A stretch of 6,747 nucleotides of DNA, from the NCBI GenBank assembly GCA_934746015.1, contig CAKVEW010000067.1, positions 1 to 6,747 on the forward strand, written 5' to 3'. The notes beneath the pieces are model-generated. The model saw only the letters and a list, made by a program, of their open reading frames with translations, did no database searches and was not told the DNA's origin. Below are positions 1-5,108 of the stretch, piece after piece (position 1 is the first letter of the stretch; every line of letters begins with the position of its first letter). The position numbers were made by a program, and so were the translations under genes. This DNA is from an uncultured Clostridium sp. Its GTDB lineage: Bacteria > Bacillota > Clostridia > Clostridiales > Clostridiaceae.

Positions 1-18
1 GATTTAACTACAAAATTA

Positions 19-58
19 ACAAAAAGGATATTTTCATTTTTGAAAATATCCTTTTTGT
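19..58. terminator. Intrinsic bidirectional terminator
   Basis: A perfect inverted repeat pairs 19-36 with 41-58 (18 bp, TTTT loop at 37-40). The stem carries A-runs on its left and T-runs on its right (CCTTTTTG on plus, the same on minus), so it can work in both directions. On the minus strand it lies about 30 bases after the permease stop codon and is the likely end of that transcript. On the plus strand it could also end a gene lying before the window. Function is inferred from structure only. Confidence 0.85.
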
Positions 59-68
59 CTACAGTCTG

Positions 69-90
69 AGAAGCTGTTTATACAGCTTCT
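69..90. repeat. Small hairpin between permease stop and terminator
   Basis: A 9-bp perfect stem pairs 69-77 with 82-90 (AGAAGCTGT / ACAGCTTCT) around a 4-base loop. It abuts the permease stop codon on the minus strand. Neither side has a convincing T-run, so it is probably not an independent terminator. It may be a 3'-end stabilising hairpin in front of the stronger terminator at 19-58. Confidence 0.55.
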
Positions 91-1377
91 TTATATTGTA
101 TTAAGTAAAAGATAAATAATAAATGTAAATGAAATTAAATACATTACTATAGAAATATCTTTATATTTTTTTGTAGCGATTTTCATAATTGTATATGAAA
201 TAAATCCAAAAGCAATTCCATCTATAATACTAAATGTCAAAGGTATTAAGACTATTATTAAAAAGCTAGGAATAGCCTCAGAAATATCATTAAAATCAAT
301 ATGTACTATGCCTTTTATCATTAAGCTGCCTATAATTATTAATATAGGTGCAATAACTTCATTAGGAATTATATTAATAAAAGGAATAAAGATTAAGGAT
401 ATTAATAGTAATAATCCAGATATTAATGAAGTAAGTCCTGTCTTTCCACCGGCTGCAATACCAGCAGTACCTTCAACTGTCGATACTGATGGACTAGTTC
501 CAAGAAAACCACAAGCTATTGTAGATAAAGCTATTGAACTTAAAGCTTTATTATTTTTTTTAGGAGCATTTAATAATCCATTAACTTGACCATGTAATAA
601 ACCTATATTTTCAAAAACTATAACTAAAGTTAAAGAAAATGTAGCAATCCAAAACTTTATATTTAAAATTTCGCTTAAGTCAATATTAAAAAATATATTT
701 CTATACTCTGAAAAATTAGGTAATGAGAAGGTTAAATTAGATACATCAACAAACTTTAATAGTATTGCTATGATAGTACCAGTAACTATACTAATCAAAA
801 AGCTTCCAGTAATATTCTTAGCAAATAATATTACTGTTAATAAGAATATAAAAATAAAAAATAATATTCTTGGATTTGATAAATCTCCAATTTTTACTAT
901 GGTAGAAGGATCAGAAATAATAAGTCCACTTTTTTGTAGACCTAAAAAAGTTATAAATAGTCCTATACCAATAGTGATTGATTCTTTTAAAGAATTTGGA
1001 ATCGCTTTATCTAGAATTTTAGATAAAGGAGTTATGGCTATTACTAAAAATAATAATCCAGCAATTACAACACTTCCTAATGCTTGATTGAATGTTAAGC
1101 CCATACTTAATATAATAGTATAAGTAAATAGAGCATTAATTCCCATTCCAGGCATTACTACTAAGGGAGTATTACTAATTATTGCAACTAATAAGCATCC
1201 TATAAATGAAGCCAGAACTGTTGCTATAATTAGTGGCTCTTGTGCTATCCCCCCATCGCTTAAAATACTTGCATTAACTACAATAATATATACTGCAGCA
1301 AAAAAAGAAGTTAAACCAGCTACTAGCTCAGTTTTAAAATTTGTTTTGTGTTCTTTTAGTTTAAATAATTTGTCCAT
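91..1377 (-). CDS. NCS2/AzgA-type nucleobase (purine) permease
   Basis: This is a 428-residue integral membrane protein of full family length, very hydrophobic, with about 12-14 predicted membrane segments. It matches the AzgA-like branch of the nucleobase:cation symporter-2 family (PbuG/PbuO and AdeP/GhxP relatives), which import adenine, guanine or hypoxanthine with protons. Visible hallmarks are a family-typical N-terminus (KLKEH..FKTELVAGLTSF), PGMGINALFTYT at 76-87, IGIGLFITFLGLQ at 136-148, the TSPSVSTVEGTAGIAAGG block at 294-311 with E302, and PLTFSIIDGIAFGFISY at 379-395. The motif normally written FDTxGTLVG is FENIGLLHG here (255-263), keeping an acidic residue (E256). The ATG at 1377 is the only usable start, because an in-frame TGA lies about 30 bases upstream, but Shine-Dalgarno placement is poor (AGAGG 13 bases away, AAAGG touching the ATG). 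It is transcribed alone and diverges from csoR. The exact substrate cannot be assigned; purine is most likely. Confidence 0.9.
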   Translation of the reverse strand: MDKLFKLKEHKTNFKTELVAGLTSFFAAVYIIVVNASILSDGGIAQEPLIIATVLASFIGCLLVAIISNTPLVVMPGMGINALFTYTIILSMGLTFNQALGSVVIAGLLFLVIAITPLSKILDKAIPNSLKESITIGIGLFITFLGLQKSGLIISDPSTIVKIGDLSNPRILFFIFIFLLTVILFAKNITGSFLISIVTGTIIAILLKFVDVSNLTFSLPNFSEYRNIFFNIDLSEILNIKFWIATFSLTLVIVFENIGLLHGQVNGLLNAPKKNNKALSSIALSTIACGFLGTSPSVSTVEGTAGIAAGGKTGLTSLISGLLLLISLIFIPFINIIPNEVIAPILIIIGSLMIKGIVHIDFNDISEAIPSFLIIVLIPLTFSIIDGIAFGFISYTIMKIATKKYKDISIVMYLISFTFIIYLLLNTI

Positions 1378-1390
1378 CCTTTCTGTAAAA

Positions 1391-1429
1391 CCTCTTTTCT
1401 GTATCCCTCACCCACCCACATCACTGATG
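1391..1429 (-). promoter_or_regulatory. G-rich 5' leader of the permease, possible structured RNA
   Basis: Read on the minus strand, the predicted leader starts with a small inverted repeat (CATCA-C-TGATG, 1419-1429). Then come three GGG runs (1415-1417, 1411-1413, 1405-1407) and a GG within the AGAGG at 1391-1395. This GC-rich patch stands out in very AT-rich surroundings. It could form a two-tier G-quadruplex or another fold that includes the only reasonable Shine-Dalgarno. I do not recognise a known riboswitch class, and the leader (about 50 bases) is too short for a standard purine riboswitch with its terminator. A regulatory role is inference. Confidence 0.3.
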
Positions 1430-1436
1430 CGTTATT

Positions 1437-1445
1437 ATTATATCA
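1437..1445 (-). promoter_or_regulatory. Extended -10 promoter for the permease
   Basis: On the minus strand the sequence reads TGATATAAT, a consensus TATAAT (1437-1442) with the upstream TGn extension. The -35 region is poor (about TTTCCT at 16-bp spacing), as is tolerated for extended -10 promoters. The start of transcription would be near 1430, giving a leader of about 50 bases before the ATG. Confidence 0.55.
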
Positions 1446-1618
1446 TTAAATATAATTTAGGAAATATAAAAAACTAAAAATATCATAAAAATCGACAAAA
1501 ACATCAAAAATATCTCTATAATACTTAATTTTATGATATTAACTACAAATTATACATGATATTAATTAGATTTGTATAATATTATTGAATTTTCAAATAA
1601 TAGTTTTAGGATAGTATA

Positions 1619-1646
1619 TTGACAAACTTTTTGTAAATACTATAAT
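1619..1646 (+). promoter_or_regulatory. csoR-copZ promoter (sigma-A type)
   Basis: The -35 box TTGACA (1619-1624) and the -10 box TATAAT (1641-1646) both match consensus exactly, with 16-bp spacing. Transcription should start near 1652, immediately before the CsoR operator, so bound repressor would block initiation or early elongation. A perfect promoter held down by a repressor fits a metal-inducible operon. Confidence 0.85.
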
Positions 1647-1656
1647 TTATTATATA

Positions 1657-1674
1657 TACCCCAATAGGGTGGGG
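1657..1674 (+). promoter_or_regulatory. Candidate CsoR operator
   Basis: The sequence TACCCCAATAGGGTGGGG is a G/C-tract inverted repeat (ACCC at 1658-1661, GGGT at 1667-1670) inside AT-rich DNA. It resembles the TACCC...GGGTA pseudopalindromes bound by CsoR upstream of Firmicute copper operons. It lies just after the predicted start of transcription and its right end runs into the Shine-Dalgarno. Binding by the adjacent csoR product is inferred from position and similarity to known sites. Confidence 0.7.
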
Positions 1675-1677
1675 AGG
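1673..1677 (+). promoter_or_regulatory. csoR ribosome binding site, decides start
   Basis: GGAGG lies 6 bases before the ATG at 1684, which is ideal spacing. This favours 1684 over an in-frame GTG at 1669 that lies inside the operator and has no ribosome binding site. The family N-terminus also begins near the KEDRKKAMQ stretch. Confidence 0.85.
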
Positions 1678-1683
1678 TGTAAT

Positions 1684-1950
1684 ATGAAAGAAGATAGAAA
1701 AAAGGCAATGCAATCTTTAAAGACAGCTAGGGGACAAATTGATGGAATTATAAAAATGATAGAGGACGATAGGTACTGTATAGATATATCTAATCAAATT
1801 TTTGCAGCACAGTCTTTATTAAAAAAGGCTAATTTAATAATTTTAGAAAATCATTTATCACATTGTGTTAAAGATGCATGCATAAGTGGTAATGGTGATG
1901 AAAAAATTGATGAAATTATGAAAGTATTAGATAAAGTAATAACAAGATAA
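1684..1950 (+). CDS. csoR: CsoR-family Cu(I)-sensing repressor
   Basis: This is an 88-residue all-helical repressor of the CsoR/RcnR family (DUF156). Members are DNA-binding oligomers (usually tetramers) that release their operator when Cu(I) binds between subunits. The Cu(I) ligand set C-x(n)-H-x3-C is present: C32 (in RYC), H57 and C61 (in NHLSHC). The N-terminal helix has the typical TARGQIDGI pattern (residues 14-22), matching the basic EGQVRGI region of relatives. The copper His makes a copper sensor far likelier than a persulfide sensor (CstR) or a formaldehyde-type (FrmR) or nickel-type (RcnR) member, which have other ligand sets. It is the first gene of an operon with copZ, 18 bases downstream. 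Autoregulation through the operator at 1657-1674 is likely. C66 is an additional cysteine outside the core set. Confidence 0.92.
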   Translation: MKEDRKKAMQSLKTARGQIDGIIKMIEDDRYCIDISNQIFAAQSLLKKANLIILENHLSHCVKDACISGNGDEKIDEIMKVLDKVITR

Positions 1951-1968
1951 TAAAAAGGAGAGGTAGTA

Positions 1969-2172
1969 ATGAAAAAGAAAATAAATATAGAAGGTATGAG
2001 TTGTAATCATTGTGTAGCACATGTAAAAGAAGCTTTAGAAAGAATTAGTGGGGTAAATATAGTTAGTGTTAGTTTAGAAGAAAAAAATGCTATAGTTGAA
2101 ACTGAAGTTAATAACGAAACTTTGATCAATGCGATAGAAGAAGAAGGCTATGATGTTGTATCAATAGAATAA
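1969..2172 (+). CDS. copZ: Copper chaperone, heavy-metal-associated domain
   Basis: This is a 67-residue single HMA (ferredoxin-like beta-alpha-beta-beta-alpha-beta) domain, the usual CopZ length. The metal site is GMSCNHC (residues 9-15) with C12 and C15 as the Cu(I) thiolates. Y61 in EEEGYDV is at the conserved aromatic loop position seen in Gram-positive CopZ proteins. It is cytoplasmic and carries Cu(I) to CopA-type ATPases and to CsoR. An AGGAG at 1956-1960, 8 bases before the ATG, supports the start. It follows csoR by 18 bases in one operon. A P-type ATPase normally found beside it is absent: the transcript ends in a strong hairpin right after the gene, so the exporter must be encoded elsewhere if present. 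Confidence 0.93.
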   Translation: MKKKINIEGMSCNHCVAHVKEALERISGVNIVSVSLEEKNAIVETEVNNETLINAIEEEGYDVVSIE

Positions 2173-2194
2173 TATAATTAACCTATAGAATCAG

Positions 2195-2271
2195 GAGAAA
2201 TAAATACTATGCTAGTGTTACTTGAGCAAATCGAGGACGCAGCTAGCATAGTATTTATTTCTCTATTTTTT
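2195..2271 (+). terminator. Long hairpin terminator with large ordered loop
   Basis: A perfect 21-bp stem pairs 2195-2215 with 2243-2263, extendable by a G-T pair, and is followed by T6 at 2266-2271, giving rho-independent termination of csoR-copZ on the plus strand. The loop (2216-2242, 27 bases) is unusually long and richer in G+C than its surroundings (includes GAGCAAATCGAGGACGCAG). With G2242 bulged it can add three more pairs. On the minus strand the hairpin sits 6 bases beyond the marR stop but has no T-run after it, so termination of marR there is doubtful. Confidence 0.85.
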
Positions 2272-2713
2272 ATTCAAGTTTTGAAATTATTTCTGTCATA
2301 TCATTTATTAGGGAATCTAGCTTTAGCAAATCATCTTCCTCAAGAAAAGAAATTTTTTCTATTAAAATAGATTTCATTTCCAGCTTTTTATCTTCAATAA
2401 ATGAATATGCTTTTTCGGTAAGCTCAATATTGATTTTTCGTCTATCATCTGGATCTGTGTATCTATGTACAAAACCTTCATTAATTAATTTATCTATAAT
2501 AGGTGTCATATTAGGTTTAGATATATCTAAACATTTAGCTACATTTGAAACAGACATTGTTTTTTTCTTTGACAGATAGAATATTACTTTAATATGAGAT
2601 GGAGGCATAATACTCCCTTTAACCATTTCGTTTGGATTTAAAAGCTTATTATGTATAAGTACTAATAAATCTAATAAATTTTCAGGTATGTTGTTAATAG
2701 CATTGTTATTCAT
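2270..2713 (-). CDS. MarR-family winged-helix transcriptional repressor
   Basis: This 147-residue protein has the usual MarR length and layout. It has an N-terminal dimerisation helix (about 10-26), a winged helix-turn-helix (about 38-98; helix pair near SVSNVAKCLDISKPNMTPIIDKLINEG, residues 54-80) and C-terminal dimerisation helices (about 100-146). The family signature of wing residues DPDDRRKINIELT (87-99) is intact. MarR proteins are dimers that bind palindromes and let go when a small aromatic or lipophilic ligand binds. It is divergent from the ABC exporter pair, with an 18-bp palindrome between the promoters, so it most likely represses both itself and the exporter. The start is supported by AGGAGG (2720-2725) 6 bases upstream. 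The only cysteine, C61, is in the HTH, not at the N-terminal sensing position of OhrR, so peroxide sensing is unlikely. The ligand is unknown. Confidence 0.9.
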   Translation of the reverse strand: MNNNAINNIPENLLDLLVLIHNKLLNPNEMVKGSIMPPSHIKVIFYLSKKKTMSVSNVAKCLDISKPNMTPIIDKLINEGFVHRYTDPDDRRKINIELTEKAYSFIEDKKLEMKSILIEKISFLEEDDLLKLDSLINDMTEIISKLE

Positions 2714-2742
2714 AAGTATCCTCCTAAGTAATTATCAGTTTT

Positions 2743-2771
2743 ATTATAAACTATAAAAATTAATTATACAA
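2743..2771 (-). promoter_or_regulatory. marR promoter
   Basis: On the minus strand there is a perfect TATAAT -10 (2743-2748) with a weaker TTGTAT -35 (2766-2771) at 17-bp spacing. The -35 lies inside the palindrome 2762-2779, so a bound repressor would occlude it. Confidence 0.6.
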
Positions 2772-2779
2772 GTATAATT
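2762..2779. promoter_or_regulatory. Candidate MarR operator (18-bp palindrome)
   Basis: AATTATAC-AA-GTATAATT is a perfect inverted repeat with 8-bp arms and a 2-bp centre, a size typical for MarR-family operators. It covers the marR -35 box and ends 4 bp before the exporter -35 box at 2784, so one site could control both directions. Shorter AT-only inverted repeats at 2744-2756 (TTATA-AAC-TATAA) and 2790-2802 (TATAA-TAG-TTATA, within the exporter promoter spacer) might be secondary sites but could be chance. Confidence 0.65.
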
Positions 2780-2783
2780 GTTA

Positions 2784-2812
2784 TTGACATATAATAGTTA
2801 TAAAAATATAAT
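2784..2812 (+). promoter_or_regulatory. ABC exporter operon promoter (sigma-A type)
   Basis: TTGACA (2784-2789) and TATAAT (2807-2812) are both perfect consensus boxes at the optimal 17-bp spacing. Transcription would start near 2819, leaving a leader of about 50 bases. So strong an unregulated promoter would be costly for a membrane exporter, which supports repression by the divergent MarR protein. Confidence 0.85.
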
Positions 2813-2870
2813 TAATATATATTTGTAATAAAATATATCAAAAGGCTAATATGAAAGGAGACAAAATAAA

Positions 2871-5108
2871 ATGATGAAGCTATCAAAATATTTAAAGCCG
2901 TTTATAGGTTCTATCATTGCAATAATAGTATTATTATTTGTTCAGGCTGTTAGTGAATTATCACTTCCTGACTATATGTCTAATATAGTAAATGTTGGAA
3001 TTCAACAAGGTGGTATTGAAAACTCAGTTCCAAAAGTTATAAGGAAAAGTGAAATGGAGAAATTATCACTTTTCATTGGAGAAAATGATATTAATCAAGT
3101 GGAAGATAATTATAAATTAATTAGCAAGGATAATTTATCAGAAGAAGATTATAATGATTATCTGAAGAAATATCCTGTAATTGAGCAAGAAGATCTATAT
3201 GAACTTAATACAAAAGATAAGGAAGTAATAGAAAAATTAAATAATATTTTAGCAAAACCAGAACTTGTAGTTTATGGAATTAAATCAGGAGAATCAGGTG
3301 AAGGAAATTTTGATAAAATAAGTAGCCAAATGCAATTGCCTGAAAATACTGATGTTTTTTTAGTTCTTAAAAACTTACCTAAAGAACAATTTAATGAGAT
3401 CTTAAGTGGTATCAATGAAAAGTTTGATGCAATGTCAGATAGTATAATTGAACAATCTTCAGTTTCCTTTGTAAAGGCTGAATATAAGGCTATTGGAATA
3501 AACACAGATAGTTTGCAAACTAAATATATAGCTATAGCTGGATTAAAAATGATTGGTATAGCATTAATAGCTATGGTGGCTACAGTAATTGTAGGATTAT
3601 TATCAGCTAGAATTGCAGCAGGACTTGGAAGAACTTTAAGAGGAGATGTCTTTAGTAAGGTTATAAACTTTTCTAATGCGGAATTTGATAAATTTTCTAC
3701 TGCCTCTTTAATTACAAGAAGTACAAATGATATTCAACAAATTCAAATGCTCATGGTAATGTTATTTAGAATTGTATTCTATGCCCCAATATTAGGTGTA
3801 GGTGGAGTTTTAAAAGTATTAAAAACTGATACTAATATGACTTGGATAATTGCCATTGGTGTAATCTTAATTACAATATTGGTAAGTATATTATTTACTT
3901 TTGCAATGCCTAAGTTTAAATCTGTTCAAAAACTTATTGATAAACTTAACTTAGTAACTAGAGAAAGTTTAACAGGTATGTTAGTTATAAGAGCTTTTAG
4001 CACAGAAAAACATGAAGAAGAAAGATTTGATAATGCTAATAAAGATTTAACTAATACTAACTTATTCGTAAATAGATTGATGTCTTCAATGATGCCAATA
4101 ATGATGCTTATTATGAATGGTCTTACATTATTAATTGTTTGGATAGGTTCCCATCAAGTAGACTTGGGAAAAATGCAAGTTGGTAATATGATGGCATTTA
4201 TGCAATATGCAATGCAAATAATAATGTCATTCTTAATGATTTCTATGATATCAATTATGTTACCACGTGCATCAGTATCTGCTCAACGTATTAGTGAAGT
4301 TCTTTATACTGATTTTTCTATAAAGGATAAAAAAGATTCTAAGAAATTCGATTCATCTAAAAAAGGATTACTTGAATATAAAAATGTTAGTTTCAAATAT
4401 CCAGGTGCAGAGGATTATGTTATAAAAGATGTAAGCTTTACAGCAAAGCCAGGGGAAACAACAGCAATTATAGGAAGTACTGGTAGTGGTAAATCAACAT
4501 TAATTAACTTAATACCAAGATTTTACGATGTAACTAAAGGTAGTATTTATATTGATGGTATAGATATTAGAGATGTTAAACAAAAAGATTTAAGAGATAA
4601 GATTGGATATATACCACAAAAGGGTGTATTATTCTCTGGTACAATTGAAAGTAATTTAAAGTATGGTTCTCCTAATGCAACTATGGAAGATTTAAAAAAT
4701 GCATCAAATATAGCACAAGCAACTGAATTCATAGAAGCTAAGCCTTCTAAATATGATAGTGAAATATCACAAGGTGGATCTAATGTTTCTGGAGGACAAA
4801 AGCAAAGATTATCAATAGCAAGGGCTTTAGTAAAGAAGCCTGAAATATATGTTTTTGATGATAGTTTTTCAGCTTTAGACTTTAAAACAGACTCAGCATT
4901 AAGAAAAGCTATAAAAGATAATATAAAAGATGCAACTATGATAATCGTAGCCCAAAGAATTAGTACAATAAAGGATGCTAATCATATTATAGTTTTAGAT
5001 GAAGGTGAAGTAGTTGGAAATGGAACCCACAAAGAGCTTTTAGAAAACTGTGAAATATATAAACAAATAGCTTTATCACAACTTTCAAAGGAGGAACTAA
5101 TGTCATGA
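2871..5108 (+). CDS. ABC exporter half-transporter with extracellular domain (degenerate-site subunit)
   Basis: This 745-residue protein has a type IV (ABC exporter) membrane domain (about 1-475) followed by a nucleotide-binding domain (about 500-745). TM1 is at about 11-32, then a soluble insert of about 180 residues (34-217), then TM2 at about 218-245 and TM3-TM6 to about 465. NBD motifs are Walker A GSTGSGKST (535-543), Q-loop Q583, signature VSGGQ (639-643), Walker B VFDD (661-664) and D-loop SALD (667-670). The catalytic Glu is Asp (D664) and the switch His is Gln (Q695 in VAQRIST). These are the marks of the degenerate-site subunit in heterodimeric exporters such as TM287/288. The usual size is about 580-670 residues; the excess is the insert, predicted extracellular, acidic and lacking cysteine. 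The start is set by AGGAG (2856-2860), 10 bases before the first of two adjacent ATGs. It is coupled to the next gene by an ATGA overlap. The substrate is unknown; multidrug or peptide efflux is likely. Confidence 0.93.
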   Translation: MMKLSKYLKPFIGSIIAIIVLLFVQAVSELSLPDYMSNIVNVGIQQGGIENSVPKVIRKSEMEKLSLFIGENDINQVEDNYKLISKDNLSEEDYNDYLKKYPVIEQEDLYELNTKDKEVIEKLNNILAKPELVVYGIKSGESGEGNFDKISSQMQLPENTDVFLVLKNLPKEQFNEILSGINEKFDAMSDSIIEQSSVSFVKAEYKAIGINTDSLQTKYIAIAGLKMIGIALIAMVATVIVGLLSARIAAGLGRTLRGDVFSKVINFSNAEFDKFSTASLITRSTNDIQQIQMLMVMLFRIVFYAPILGVGGVLKVLKTDTNMTWIIAIGVILITILVSILFTFAMPKFKSVQKLIDKLNLVTRESLTGMLVIRAFSTEKHEEERFDNANKDLTNTNLFVNRLMSSMMPIMMLIMNGLTLLIVWIGSHQVDLGKMQVGNMMAFMQYAMQIIMSFLMISMISIMLPRASVSAQRISEVLYTDFSIKDKKDSKKFDSSKKGLLEYKNVSFKYPGAEDYVIKDVSFTAKPGETTAIIGSTGSGKSTLINLIPRFYDVTKGSIYIDGIDIRDVKQKDLRDKIGYIPQKGVLFSGTIESNLKYGSPNATMEDLKNASNIAQATEFIEAKPSKYDSEISQGGSNVSGGQKQRLSIARALVKKPEIYVFDDSFSALDFKTDSALRKAIKDNIKDATMIIVAQRISTIKDANHIIVLDEGEVVGNGTHKELLENCEIYKQIALSQLSKEELMS
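5087..5094 (+). promoter_or_regulatory. Internal ribosome binding site for second ABC gene
   Basis: AAAGGAGG sits within the last codons of the first ABC gene, 10 bases before the ATG at 5105. It ensures independent or coupled initiation of the second subunit, consistent with equal subunit supply for a heterodimer. Confidence 0.8.

Larger units (their letters stand above)
1378..1683. other. Divergent intergenic region, permease / csoR
   Basis: These 306 bases hold no gene. From left to right they contain the G-rich permease leader and its extended -10 promoter (1391-1445), about 170 bases of very AT-rich DNA, and then the csoR promoter, operator and ribosome binding site (1619-1677). The AT-rich middle shows only weak structure: a 10-base direct repeat ATGATATTAA at 1533-1542 and 1556-1565, a related inverted ATATCAT at 1480-1486, and an imperfect hairpin at 1581-1601. 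No RNA gene is recognised. Confidence 0.7.

Noticed and set aside
1..18. Tail of a plus-strand gene entering the window
   Set aside because: A TAA is present at 5-7 in one frame before the terminator, but so few bases cannot support a gene call.
308..1087. Plus-strand open frames (308-589 and 770-1087) opposite the permease
   Set aside because: They are antisense shadows of a clear full-length permease, have no ribosome binding site and show no recognisable motifs.
1580..1602. Hairpin at 1581-1601 as a terminator
   Set aside because: The stem is AT-only with a bulged base and has no following T-run; it is more likely chance structure in AT-rich DNA.
1378..1620. Purine riboswitch upstream of the permease
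   Set aside because: I could not find the purine aptamer core or an associated terminator on the minus strand, and the predicted leader is only about 50 bases.
1669..1683. Earlier GTG start for csoR giving a 93-residue protein
   Set aside because: The GTG lies inside the operator and before the GGAGG. The ATG at 1684 has a perfectly spaced ribosome binding site and gives the normal family N-terminus.
2270..2713. MarR protein as an OhrR-type peroxide sensor
   Set aside because: OhrR sensing uses an N-terminal cysteine with paired tyrosines; the single cysteine here (C61) is within the helix-turn-helix, and the neighbour is an ABC exporter, not an ohr gene.
5100..5108. Possible frameshift or fusion at the junction of the two ABC genes
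   Set aside because: The ATGA overlap with an upstream AAAGGAGG and two complete N-to-C exporter architectures show two separate, coupled genes, not a broken one.
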